Made by a program: the position numbers and the translations under genes. Shown here one piece after another: positions 12,430-24,543 of a DNA stretch of 64,000 bases. The first letter of the stretch is position 1. The number at the start of each line of letters is the position of its first letter. Source of the stretch: Chelonoidis abingdonii (lineage: Eukaryota > Chordata > Testudines > Testudinidae); contig NC_133777.1 in NCBI RefSeq assembly GCF_003597395.2, forward strand, positions 57,398,488-57,462,487. The letters are read 5' to 3'. Below the pieces are notes generated by a model. The model had not been told where the DNA came from. It saw only the letters and a list, made by a program, of their open reading frames with translations, and did not search any database.

Positions 12430-12915
12430 CCCCTGCCATGTTCTGATCAACAGGCTGGCTGGTAGCTCCAAAGTGGGGCCAGGGAAAATCCAATCAGGGA
12501 AGATGAAACATTGAACTTTGGGGGATTTAAAAACCTCGGCCCTAAAGCTGAAGAGACAGAAGAAGGCATTGATTGCTGGTCTTGAAGATTGACCTTTCAG
12601 TGCCAGAAACAGGGGTGTCTGTGATAAGTTAGATCTACCTAAGCTTTAGGTAAGGCATATGTGGCTGTCTTATGGTTAAAATCTTTTTGTCTGAATGCTT
12701 TGTGTCTATGGATAAATAAATAATACTTTGTTTTGGTGAAGCTATTCTAAATTGTTGCATTTACTGGTCACAGCTCCCATAGGGATGTCTCTTGCAAATG
12801 CCAAACCAAACCCAGTTGAGCCATATCAGGACTCATGGTTGGTGAACAGGGGTGTTGTAGCCAGTGGACTTGTGCTGTGAGTGGGAGAATTGCAGGATTC
12901 CACCCTAAGAGTAAT
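12430..12915 (+). mobile_element. possible LTR-derived segment
   Basis: A TATA-like GATTTAAAAACC at about 12525 is followed roughly 190 bases later by overlapping AATAAATAAATAAT polyadenylation-like signals and a GC-richer tail, which is the order found in LTRs. No TG...CA termini with target duplication could be fixed, so this is tentative. Confidence 0.28.
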
Positions 12916-14490
12916 AGTGGTGCAGGACCTATCACTTAAAAGGTTGTATTCATTATAATGATAATTCAGTTATGCTTTTTGTGCACAAAGAGCAACCTTA
13001 TAATTTCAGTTTGAATGACTTCAATTTTAAATTAAAGGGAAACTAAAATCAAAACCAAGAAAAAAAAAAAGTAAAGTATCCTTGAGACAGCATAGTATGT
13101 GTATCTACTCCTATCTTTGGCTGAACTAAACACACAATAGTAGCTGCATCCAATAGTCTCCTAGAAATGTAAAAAGGGATGATACATAGGAGACAAAAGC
13201 ATTAGTTACACTGCTATTTGCAGCACAATGAATGCTAGAATATTAACATAATCTGTGTGAGAGGTGCCGTGGTAAAGGTAATACATTTATCCTCTCATGT
13301 TGCGGAACAATGAATCTTCCATGGGGTTAAAGAGTGGTGCGAATAGAAACTACAGAGTATCTCATTAAGTTTTCCTCAGCTAGAAATATGGCACATATCA
13401 CTTCCATCATTGTGCAAGTAGCTGAAGGTGCTATTCATGAAATATTCATCCTAGTACTGGTGAGTAGTGACATTGGTAGTGGAGATTATATGGGTTTTTT
13501 GTTGGTGGTGGTTTTTTAACTTTTAATTTCTAGACCATCCCTTGACAATCAGATCTAGGATCAGTAATGAGCAAGTTTATGTGAACATAGTTAAACAAAT
13601 TCACATGTTTATGGGAAATTGAGCAATGTGGTTTTAGCTTTATTTAATACCCCATGGAAATTTTGGAGAAAAGAGTAAATTTGAATTCTGCATTTACTGG
13701 GCTGGGTGAAAGCCAACTCAGCATCCTTGTATACTTAAGATATTTGAATAAACTATATTTTTAGGGTCAAATTTTTTTATAGTTTTGCACTGAGAGTTTT
13801 GGTTAATGTATTTTATTTATTTAAATAAAGTATAAGGCTTTCATCACTCAAAAGGCATCTGGGTAATGTCTATAAAATACCAAAGTTTAAAAACCATAAT
13901 GTTGACCCAGTGGTCCAGATATATAGACTTCCAGCACCAGTTTGCTTTCATGTGTACAGAGGGGTTGATGGAAATAGGGAAAATAAAATGGGGAGGAATG
14001 AAATAATCCAAACGTATCACCTAATGCTGAAATTTCTGCAGTTTGCCTTCAGTGTTTATAGCATCTTTCTGTCGCCCATGACCATAACGCTACATGTGTG
14101 CTGCTCAGAAAAAGCTTTGAGTAAATTTTAAGAGGGGGAAGCATTTAACTACTGTTTGATAGCATTTTTGTTTGATGGTCTCAACACACATTCTCAAAAG
14201 GAAATTAAATACAGTTAACCAAGAGGTTACTATTTTTTCATAAATCTGGCATTTGGAAAACTATGACGGGAACTGCAGATGCTCAGCACCACCCAGAATC
14301 AGGCTGTGTGGCATTAGCACTGGGTAAAGAGGGTTTAGGGTGTTTTTTGCCACTTCTGAATCTTTCAGACATTTCCTGCCTGGCTGTGTTGTACTGCCTG
14401 ATGAAATGAGGGGGATTGCACATAGAACTCCTATTACAGTGTAAGAATTCACAAGCATAAATCACTTGTGCAGAAAATGGAGTCTGGTCT
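12916..14490. other. intron, nothing recognised
   Basis: AT-rich intron without gene or repeat boundaries. Confidence 0.4.
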
Positions 14491-14493
14491 AAA

Positions 14494-14583
14494 TGGGCCA
14501 GGTCCACAGCTGGTGCAAATCAGTGTGATTTCACTGACGTCAGTGAAGCAATGCCATATTTACAGCAGTTTAAGATATGGTTC
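14494..14583. repeat. old palindromic amniote repeat
   Basis: GGGCCAGGTCCACAGCTGG, then GCAAATCAGTG, a central ACTGACGTCAGTG palindrome, and a decayed inverse of the left side. This layout matches a common palindromic repeat of reptile genomes. A shorter relative lies near 50990-51062. Confidence 0.45.
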
Positions 14584-15051
14584 CTAATCTTTATATTAGC
14601 TCTCATTTTTTTTTCAGTGAAGATAAATACCACAAAGAATAGATGTCATTAAAGTAATAGTGGGACTGGAAATACCTTTAGATTTTCTGTAAATACTCTT
14701 AAATTGTGTAAAGTTACACAAACAAAAAATCCCTCCTCTTCAGTTGATGACTTGTATCTGATGTGTCACAGTTTACTGGGTGCCTTTTAATGCAGTAGGA
14801 TGTGGTATTTTAGTAAAAGCAAACTTCGTAGATACATGCAGCATTCTCAGTTTGCTGTCTGAAACTGAACTGCTAGTGTGATCTGTCTTGGATAGATTCT
14901 TCAGAACCTGTCTATTTTTAATTGTTTCAAAGCCCCGATTTGATATTTGAAGGGGATCTTTCAAGGATATTATATTATATTCCCCTAATCTTAGTATACA
15001 GTGTCACCTAGTGTTTATTACAGGTACTGTAGTTACCATATCCCACCTGCC

Positions 15052-15276
15052 CAGGGCCGGCTCCAGGGTTTTTGCTGCCCCAAGTAGCAAACAAAACAAA
15101 ACAAAACAAAATAAAAAAGCTGCGGTCGCTCTACTGCCACCGCTCCAGTTTTCGGTGGCTGGTCCTTCCCTCCAACAGGGAGTGAGGGACCTTCCACTGA
15201 AGAGCTGACGTGCCGCCCGTCTCCCTTGGCCGCCCCAAGCACCCGCTTGCTGGGCTGGTGCCTGGAGCCAGCCCTG
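15052..15276. mobile_element. hAT MITE, CAGGGCCGGCTCCAGG family
   Basis: A 225-base element with 16-bp terminal inverted repeats (CAGGGCCGGCTCCAGG against CAGGGCTGGCTCCAGG, one mismatch). It is flanked by a perfect 8-bp target duplication CACCTGCC at 15044-15051 and 15277-15284, the hAT signature. An AAAAC-type microsatellite lies inside near 15090-15118. No coding capacity. Confidence 0.9.
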
Positions 15277-15284
15277 CACCTGCC

Positions 15285-17660
15285 CCATTTACAGCTCAGT
15301 TCTGCTGCCCCTGAAGTCAGTTAAAAACTCCCATTGATTTCCCTGATTGCAGGATGAGGTTCGTGGTAGAGTGACACTATATGGGTGAAATCCTGGCTCC
15401 ATTGACATCAGTGACAGTGGGATTTCACCTTCTGTGTTGAAACAAAATTGGTGTACGATATTGTAACTGACATATCAGATGAGCTGTCTCTCCTTTCCTG
15501 CCTTGCCTCTTGAGAATAATGTACCTCTTCTTGTGATGAGAAATTTTAAACAATGCAGTCTCAGTCATGAGCCATTTCCCATTGTATTTGAAATTATTGA
15601 GGGAGCCAAGTTTTACCTGACTTAATTGTCTCACACCTTAGGGAGTTCTTGTCAAAGTAACTTCTGTACAAGCGAATCTTTAAGGCAGGAAATATTGCCT
15701 GTCTGCTTGGTTTGTGGGTTTTGTTTTTTACATATTTGGAAACACCTTGTGCTTTTTAAAAACTCTGTAAATATCAATAGTATGAGTCTCCATTGATTGT
15801 AGAATGAACACTTTGATACATCACAGGAATGAAGTAAATTAAGGAACCAGTAGATTTGTGTCTTTTGTGCTAAAGAGGGGCTATTTTTCTGAAAGAAGTA
15901 TCCCCCCTCTTTCTCTCTGACCCTGCACACACATGCACAGAGTTCTGTTTGGGAAAATGTCTTTTAAAAATTTTAATGATTTTTGGAGTGGATGCTACTT
16001 GCATAGCTTGATTAACATGAAACAGCATATTCAATAACACATATATTTACTTTATTAAGCAAGTCTTATCCGTTATGATTTGCTTGGCAATTTTCCCCTT
16101 ACCAACATATGAAATGATTCTCTTAATTTTGTCTGCAGATGCCAATGATTTTTTTTACAAGTAGGGATGGTCAAACTGGTTTGGATGAAATAAAAACTAA
16201 CCTGGAGCCCTGTTGTGGCTAAATAGGTTGGTTTAAACTTTAAAAATATATTTTTTGTTACAAAAATATACCACACAACAGCTGTTAGTAGTATTGGGAT
16301 CTGCTCACTCACAGACTACAATAAAATGTATCTCAAAATGATCAAGTTAATTGAGAATATGGTTATACAATGCAATTATTCCTAATTTGAACATTATTTT
16401 GTGCTGCTATGGATTTTATGGAAAAATAAGTTAGAAAAATGGCTGAATACACTGTCTGAAGAGCCAGTTTACATGGTCTGTATCACCATCTTCTGGACAC
16501 TTTTTGTTTCTTTAGTATAACAAGAATAAATCCCTATTTCAAATAAAACAATCTGTTCTGATGACATCTGTGGTCTGTGTTTTGTGTTTGTTTGCTTCCT
16601 TTTTTCTCTTTGTAATAGTTGAAGCTAAATAGGGGAAAATGCATTCATAAACTTGAGTAAGAAAAAGGAATGGATTGTAAAGACAGCAAATTACAAATAG
16701 AGAGATGATGGTTCAATGTCAATGAAAATCATATTCCTATAGAGTAATACATTTCTTGCCAATTCAGGATTAAAAGTGTGCTACAGCCCAGATCAATGTT
16801 GATTTACTGAAATGCATTTAACATGGAGTTTTGTCTCCCAATATCTAGTCTATTGAAAATCCATTCGATTAGGTGAAACATCAGCTAGCTGCTCTTATTT
16901 AAAGGACCCCATGTAATCAGATAATCATGGGGCTGGGGGGGGGGTGGAGGAAGTAATACTTAGGCCACCAGTTGTTTTAAATTCTGTTGTGGACTCTTCA
17001 CATCTCATTCCAATTAAGACAGAAATGATCATTTCAGAAGAGTGATGTGCAGGCTACATGATCTTGTACGTACGGGGACAAACTTGATCTAAGGCTTTTC
17101 CACCTTTAATATTTCCACCTTTAATATTTAATATTTTTTTAGCAGACTCCATATTTTCTATGGGAGGGGTGTGTGAAGAAGTTACATTTATTCAGCGAGA
17201 CTTTCTTGTTCTGAAATCACTGTTGCCATTTTATGAGTGTCACGGTTACAGGGCTAGCTGCGGGTGTCAGGTCTCATACTTTTACTTCTCTGAGGTGTAA
17301 TCCATATGGTTTATCTAACTCTTAGACTGGGCTCTGGGCTATAGTACCCCGTGGATCAATCATGCTACCCTAGCAATGGTCTGAAATCTGAGACCAGTGG
17401 TGAATTCAGTGACAAGGCAGCCTTCTTAAGCCAAAGTATTATTTAACTTTAACAGTAGAAATGTAGCATAACATGAGATGGAGGGAAAGATTTTAGAACA
17501 GTGTCTATATGCATGCCTGTGTTTTACCTAAAGCCCTACCATCCAGGCTGACCGAGGTGACCCGGCTGGCCTTGGCTCTTCAGACATGCCCAGCACCTTC
17601 TCTGTGTGTCACTCTCAGAACAGCATCAACTTCCTGACCTCTGGACAAAGTGTCTCTTTA
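15285..17660. other. intron, nothing recognised
   Basis: Includes a short GGTGAAATCC...GGGATTTCACC inverted pair at 15386-15428, a 10-base G run near 16933 and a duplicated CACCTTTAATATTT motif at 17101-17130. No genes. Confidence 0.4.
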
Positions 17661-17672
17661 TAACTGCTTGAA

Positions 17673-17789
17673 TTATTTTTGGTAGTGACCCAGCCACTCC
17701 CAGTCTTTATTCAGGCCTAATTTGATGCTGTCAAGTTTGCAAATTAATTCTAGTTCTGCAGTTTCTCGTTGAAGTCTGTTTTTGAAGTT
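17673..17789 (-). pseudogene. Penelope-like element, C-terminal protein fragment
   Basis: Read on the minus strand from 17789, 38 codons stay open to a TAA at 17673-17675 and give NFKNRLQRETAELELICKL, then DSIKLGLNKDWEWLGHY. From memory this is the extreme C-terminal tail of the reverse transcriptase / GIY-YIG polyprotein of turtle Penelope-like retroelements. Upstream on the minus strand the frame decays at once, so reverse transcriptase and endonuclease cores are missing. The fragment sits directly beside a Penelope-like tail in the opposite orientation (17830-18095), an arrangement common for these elements. Confidence 0.6.
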
Positions 17790-17829
17790 TTTTGTTGAAT
17801 GGCAACTTTAAAGTCTATTACTGAGTTTA

Positions 17830-18095
17830 TTGTTGTTATAGTTTTCCCTCTGTTGATATTCACCCCTTCTTGTCAACCGTTGGGAATGGACCACATCCAC
17901 CCTAACTGAATTGGTCTCATTAGCACTGATCCCCCACTTGGTAAGGCAACTCCTATCTTTTCATGTGCTGTATATTTATACCTGCCTCTGTATTTTTCAC
18001 TCCATGCATCTGATAAAGTGGGTTATAGCCCACAAAAGCTTATGCCTAATAAATGTGTTAGTCTCTAAGGTGCCACAAGGACTCCTCATTGTTTT
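17830..18095 (+). mobile_element. Penelope-like element terminal (pLTR-like) region
   Basis: Runs from CTGTTGATATTCACCCC through GCATCTGATAAAGTGGG and GCCCACAAAAGCTTATGCC to TTAGTCTCTAAGGTGCCAC. The last block recurs, decayed and inverted, at 61420-61500, and its outer end AGACTAACACGGCTACC is found at 28930-28946. Recognised as the Penelope-like terminal region common in turtles; no coding capacity. Confidence 0.65.
18006..18045 (+). ncRNA. decayed hammerhead-ribozyme-like motif
   Basis: The order is helix I strand GCAT, CTGATAA (hammerhead core is CTGANGA), helix II GTGGG/CCCAC closing a six-base loop, AAAA in place of GAAA, GCTT, then ATGC pairing back with GCAT. Known: Penelope-like retroelements carry small hammerhead motifs with a very short helix III. 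Both catalytic boxes carry one substitution here, so self-cleavage is unlikely in this copy. Confidence 0.4.
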
Positions 18096-21000
18096 TTTGG
18101 GGAGGTAGTGTATCTCAATCTACTGTTTGTTTCCTGGTTGTTTTTTCCAACAGCCTAATGCTAAACTACACCATTGTATTCATGCAGTTAACATCCCAGT
18201 AGCCACACCACATATGGTATTAACAAATTATTACAGAGCTGCCTCACATCCATCACAATTTTTATGTGCTTCCTGGGCTGGACTCTGAATTCCAAGTTAA
18301 ACCAGTCTCTTCACAAGGACTTTAGTCATTTAAAAATGACCCTGGAAAAAATAGGAAAGATTGTTAATATTTTTTTTCCGCCCACCCAAAAGCAGGAAGT
18401 ACCAGAAATCTCCCAAGAACCAGTTTTATTATTTATTTATTGATATTGTGGGTTTTGTGTGTGCGTGCATAATTTGCAGCCTTTGAACAGGATACTGCCT
18501 GGTGAGTTTTGGGGAAGATCACCTTTTGGGTGGTCTTTTCATTAAACTTTGCTTCACTATTGTTGTTAGTTGTTGATATGGCAAATGCCAAATAGCTGTG
18601 CATTGCTAATACATGTACACCAAAATACAGGTCTGGAAATAGTTTGTCAATATAATCTTTAATATTTGTCTTTTTTGCTATATCTTGCCCTCAGGTGTCC
18701 TAAACCTCCATAAAAGTAAGTTTCAATGACTGAAATATCCCTGGATTAAGGACAAATCTGTTTTTCTCCAGCATCTCCTCTAGCCATAATGGTCATTTGA
18801 TTCTAATGCCAGGAGACCCCTTTAGATTCACATCAATATCAGCCTTTTTTGTTTTTTTTTAAAGTCAGAAAGGTGAGCTTCAAAGACTTTTAAAAGTATG
18901 AAAGAAGAGTGTAAATGTAATTCTGAAGGGTTTTTAACCACTAAGGGAAGAAAATCTGAGGAAAGATTTATTTAAAGAATTTATAATACAGGCTATCACT
19001 TTGGTCTAATTTTTGTACTGTTAGTGGAAGTTTTGTATGTTAAATTCTAGACAATTTACAGTACTGTAGATATTACTCATGACGAATAAGTGGGAGAGGG
19101 CATGTGAACAGTGGAGCAACGAAGTTTTGAAAAGAGAAAAATAGTTATTCCAAAGCTGTAAATCAAATGACGAAGCAGTTGATTTTGCAGAGAAACTAGT
19201 AGCCACAAAGTGGCGCACTTTACAAGAGGACATCACATGAAGTCTGGACTGAAATAGAAATTATCTTTCTCCCCTGATGTTGCGCTAGACAGCAGTTAAA
19301 AGGCTCTTGTAAATTGTCTAAATTATATGAAGAAGCTATATCTTTTCTCTTCTCATTTTTGGTGTCTAATTTTCTCATTTGAGTGCTTGTTGATATTTCA
19401 CCCTCCAGGTAACTTCTTGTAATATCTGAATTGGTGAATATCAAAGCAGTTCCATGATACAGTCAGTAAGTAGCTTTAATTTAGTAAAGAAAGGACCCTC
19501 AGTCAAGCTGTAGACATTTTATTTTACAACCTTTCAAAGATATAATTTATACTAAGGAAAGCACATATCAAATACTGAAATCCAAGCAAACTTTACAGGG
19601 TACAGATTCAGTCAGCCATATGAAATATGGTCCATTCTGCTGCAGCTCTAGCATACAAAAGTATGGTTAGGTAAGGAGCTCCCATGGTGACCTAGATGCC
19701 AGTGTCAAGTTAGCAAAACTATGGACCACGCTGTAAATATAAATTAGGAAATTCTAAAGATTATATATATAAATCGGAGCCAGAAAACATAACAGTAGGA
19801 ACTGTGCAGTTTCCAGGTGTTAGGGCTTTTCTCATAACTCACAAGTGGTGGAAGGTAGACATTGGAAAGGTTAAGAGAGGTCATTCCCATGTGGGAAAAC
19901 CTATTTCTCATAGGGATCTCACCTTAATTATATACTGCTTATTCCACTTCCAGTATAGAAGATTATTACATTTCTAATATTAAGGGCCAGACTTTATATA
20001 CTTTCCCCCTACCCTGTGTCTGTTTTATCTATATAGATTGAAAGTGCCTTAGGGCAGAGACTGTGCATATACAGAATCAGGTCAATGGAGCTCCATTTTA
20101 AATATAATAAACATGATTAATAGCACTACCATAATAAACATGACTAATAGCAATAATAGTGTGTGGTTGTCCCTTGCATTAGTGTGTAAGGGGGAAGAGC
20201 ATGTGGACCAATGGGCTTATTCCCCATTTGAACCCAGTCAAATGAATTAGCTGACCACGGCCATCTGCTTGTCTTATTCCATGCTCCTTCTCATCCTGTC
20301 TAACAGTTGGCACAGTGGGCACGCTTTCTCCAACATGCAGGGAGCTTTTGTAAAGGTTTGTGCCTGAGGTACAATAGCTCTTGAATGCCCTGTGGGGCCA
20401 CAGCAGTTCTGCTCCATCCTAAACACAGGCTTGTGCCTTAATGGCACAGTCAGGTCTGCGGAGTTTAATTGGAACCACACAGACACAGTGGGGGTCTGAG
20501 GTTTGGAACTTTGTTTGCTTTTGAGGAAGGGCATATCTAATGGGATGTGTGTACAGATATTTGACCTCATTCTAAAAGCTAGTCTTGGAATATGCAATAA
20601 TTTATATTGTCTTGAAAACTAGAATAGCATAGAGCTATATGTTACTGGTAGCTTTTGTCAGGATCGGACCACACACAGAGATGTGCATCCCGGAGGTGGA
20701 GAAATAGGTTACTGTTGATATATTGAATAGCTTTTAAGAATTAAATAAAAGTGACTTGATTGAAACATTCAGAAATTGTCTGTTTTGGGGTTTTATTAAT
20801 GTCCACCATGACCAAACATAACATGCTGTAAACTTGAGAGCCTAACACTGAATTTTTGTGGTGTACATTGTTTTCTTCATATAAAAAAGTAGGATTCCTT
20901 TGCTATAAAATAAGCAGAACAACTTGATCTCACTTGCTGTTTTCATACCTTGTTTTGACTGAGATTTTGCTGTTGTTGAAGACTTTGTTAGGAATGGTTA

Positions 21001-21734
21001 TATTTACAGCAAAAAAGTAGAGCTCCTAAATGTGCAACAAAAATAATCCAATGTGTACAAAACTAAAGAGAATTCAAATATATTTAATTATGGTAGAATG
21101 TTCTCTGACTGTGCTTTTTGCATACACTGTTATGTTTCCTTGGCTGCTGGAAATATGAACTCTCCATTGTTTCTCCCCATAACGACTTGCTAATGCCAGG
21201 CATTGCTTTGGGAAACACCTGCCTGGCATTAATAAGGTGTTAATGGAAGAAACAGGTTCCTGGGAGCTAAGAACCCTCCGCCCCTTTGACTCCTGGTATA
21301 GTTTCATGTTAACAGTGTTTTCCAAAGACAGTGAGCCTCTGTTATATTGTAGATAGGTTCCTTCTGTTGGGATTTCCCAGTCCAAGAAGACTTTGCACAC
21401 ATCAGTATCTTTCAACTTGTCTTTTGCTTTCCTGTAGTTATAGAACAAGATCATCTTATTGTTGGGATATTATCTTCAGCCATGCCCTAATTTAAGTTTC
21501 TTCTGGAATATGATACACAGCATGTACAACTACTTTATGTAAAATATACTGAAAGATCTCCCTCTGTTCAGTATCAGATTAGCAGCTTTGAACTGAAATG
21601 AAACTGGTGCAAATCTGATGATAGGAAATACCTGAACATCTAAAGCATGCCGACAGATCAGGTAACTCAAGGAAGATGAGTATGCCCTAGACTTAAACTT
21701 CTGTGCCCTTTGTCCTGCACCCTGTTGACCTGAG
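18096..21734. other. intron, nothing firm
   Basis: Holds an L2/MIR-style tail at about 20035-20075 (GCCTTAGGGCAGAGACTGT) and a short tandem duplication of an ATAATAAACATGA unit at 20105-20150. A 126-codon minus frame at 21074-21454 has no recognisable domain. Confidence 0.4.
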
Positions 21735-21920
21735 GGAGGAGGTGTGGTTCAGAGGACAGGATGATGTTCTCTGAGTCAGGAAATGTGATTTTTTTCTTCA
21801 CTTTTTGTCTCAGTTTCCCCATCTGTAAAATGGGGACAATAATGCTTAACTGTGTCCTTTGGAAGGTAATTTGAGACCCAGAGATGAAAAGTGCTGTGCA
21901 AGAGCTGTGTGTGTGTTTAC
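21735..21920 (+). mobile_element. MIR-like CORE-SINE fragment
   Basis: Contains CTCAGTTTCCCCATCTG, TAAAATGGGGACAATAAT and GAAAAGTGCTGTGCAAGAGC in order, the well-known MIR-type core and 3' portion. The 5' tRNA-like part is not clear and there is no preserved target duplication. Confidence 0.65.
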
Positions 21921-24250
21921 TATAAATTAGTTAAGGCAGATTTCACTTAACACAGAAATAAACTCAAATTAACCATACTTTTGAAGATTTATACTTGCAA
22001 CCTAAATATGTTTAGAAAAATAACCAATCAAGCAGAAAAGAAACCCTAGTCTGCAATACCTAGGCAGATTAAGATACATGAACGATAGTGGTTTTAACAA
22101 AAAAGTGTATTCAGCACTGGACTAATGCATACTTCTTTGGCTTAGCGTAGGTAGCCCTTGAGCTAAATATTCACTGATTATTGGCAGTAATAGTAGCAAC
22201 ACTAATATAATGTTAAAGGTCTTTCACTTCAGTCATCACAGAATGTGAGTCAGACCATGTCATAATTAATCAGAGTCAGAAGGCCAAAGAAAAGTGTTGT
22301 GTCAGAAAACCCTGGGACCTTAAAGGAATGTAAAATGAAACAACTTTGCCAAACATTGTAGGACCTGGATTTTTTTCCTTGAGTAAACAAATCAATTTAC
22401 ATTTGCTTGTGTGTAAAAATATCCCCTATTTATTACACACTTTCCCTGGAAATATTGAGTGTTCCCCTTTGGGTTTTGTTTTCTGTTTCTAGGCTCTGCA
22501 GTCTTGTGTCCTATTTCTGTCTTTGTTTTCGGGACTCTCTTATGATTCCACTGTCTGAAGAACCATCCTTTTCTCTGTCATTCTGTGCCAATCTGTTCTA
22601 TCATATGCCACCTCTGCCTCACTCTTTCCTGTTCCTTTCACTCAGCCCAAAGGCCCATGTTCTCTGCTCATATCAGATTCTGGTCTTCACAGTTTGCTTC
22701 TCAATTTGTTCAATGCTCCATGGCAAAAACTTTCAAGTGTGCTCAGTATTTATGGTGCTTCCATTTTTTGAGACTTCTAACACCCTTTGTTTTTTCAGAG
22801 GCATTGAACACCCAGAACTCCCATTGAAGTACCACGAATAAACAGCATTCACCTGGTCACTGCTGCTGTATAATCATCTAACAGCAGCTGATCATTCTTC
22901 ATTACCCGCAGATTGCAAACTCATGTAATAAATGACAGTCACACATCCTCAATCAGAGGGAAGGATGTGGGTTTTTTTTCACCACATCTTCCTACCCTTC
23001 TCACTAACCTATTAGCATTCCTTCCCTCTTATTGGAATCGTGCTTTGACCAGGAAGCCTTGATGCATGCTCAAATCTCAGTGAGAGACCAGGTAAGGCAA
23101 TTAACTGTACTGACTGACAACAGGAGGAGACAGAAATGTATATGGTGGTCTTCAGGATACTAAAAGCACAGTAGAATATGCCACCTATTAACTCTCCCAG
23201 TAGGCTCGTGTACTACACCTCAAAATAATGAGAGAAGAGGTAGCTCTGTGAAGTGTGTCCTTGGGGATGATGAACAATTACCTAAAATTCATCTTTTGGA
23301 AACACTCAGCAAGAAAGTAATGGAGCCACTCAAGAGCAGACCCATCCACTCCCTTTGTGATCCACAGACAGGTCAACAACTTATGATCAGTGGTGTCACT
23401 TTTAAATTAAATGTCTGTCCTGTGCCATGGTGACAAATCCAGTACAAACTGACATAAGAAAGTGGAAAAAATAATCCAGAATGCTGAATTCAAAGCCATT
23501 CTGTCTCTCCAAGTCCCATTCCTAAATGCTAAAAGGACACATTCTAGCCAAACAACCCTGTGTCTGTACATTAGTGTAATATGATAGCCTTCAGAATGAG
23601 GGAGAGCATCGTAATACTGCATTTGCAAGGGAGGGGGAATAATGAAAAGTGAAACAGGCCCCCTTTCACATCTGCACTGCGGTTGAGGGGGCAGCAGCAC
23701 ATATGATGCCTCACATTCAAGAATTACTAATTTATAGTTAACGCCTTTTAAGTAAACAAGAGAACCAAATCTGTTTCATATTAAACTAACTCAAAATGAA
23801 GGAAGCACAGCAGTTCAAAGAAAAAATGCACAAGAAAACACAGCCTGTTAAAATTCATTCTGAAGAGGCAGGAAGGCAATTGTAAAAGAGGATCTTGCAG
23901 CTAGTGAGAGACCTTTGTTCTGAGGTTAAATAGCAAAGAGAAACAACATAATTGAGCTTTTATTGTAAAGAATCAATAAGCCTACAAAAGAAATAGGTTT
24001 CAACTCAGATTTTTAAGGGTTCTATTTAACACCTGGACAAGCAGTGGGAGGAGATATTTTAAAGGGAAGACTGGTTACTACTAAGAGATGCATGTACTGG
24101 CTGGCTTTCCTCGTTACAACAGAATATGGACTGAAATTTAGAAATAGACCAGGAATTTCATACAGAAAATCTGTCCTGGGCCTCCAATTTCAGGATCCTT
24201 CTTTTCTGTTTAGATGCAGCAGATGTTAGAGCTTGTGTTTAAAGAAGAGA
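21921..24250. other. intron, nothing recognised
   Basis: A 144-codon frame at 22407-22841 is hydrophobic and Phe/Ser/Cys rich, as pyrimidine-rich intron translates, and has no domain. Confidence 0.4.
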
Positions 24251-24254
24251 GTGA

Positions 24255-24543
24255 CCACTAAGGGTATATCTACCTAGCAAGCGGCAGCCTGCAGCAGCAA
24301 GTCTCACAGCCTGTCCTTGGTGCGAAAAGCAGCTGTGTTGATGTTGTGGCTCTGGTTCTGTCTGAGCTCTGAAGCCCACCTTGCGCTCTAGGCTTCAAAA
24401 CCTGTGCTCCAGCCAGAACCTGAACATCCACACAGCTATTTTTAGTTTTGTAGTGTTAGCCCTGAAAACTTGAGTCTGTAGACCCAACCTCTGAGACTCA
24501 CTGCTGTGAGCTACATCTTGCTGGGTAGATGTACTCTTAGTGG
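24255..24543. mobile_element. Harbinger-like MITE
   Basis: Inverted terminal repeats of about 27 bp: CCACTAAGGGTATATCTACC at the left and the inverse of CCACTAAGAGTACATCTACC at the right, continuing to AGCAAG on both sides. The GTAYATCTAC core is shared with other Harbinger-type MITEs in this window. About 289 bases, no coding capacity. The exact target duplication is ambiguous because the repeat runs into flanking sequence. Confidence 0.6.

Noticed and set aside
21074..21454. 126-codon minus-strand frame
   Set aside because: No recognised motif and no supporting splice or repeat context; kept only as a possible chance frame.
22407..22841. 144-codon plus-strand frame
   Set aside because: Phe/Ser/Cys/Leu-rich product of pyrimidine-rich intron, no splice borders or recognisable domain.
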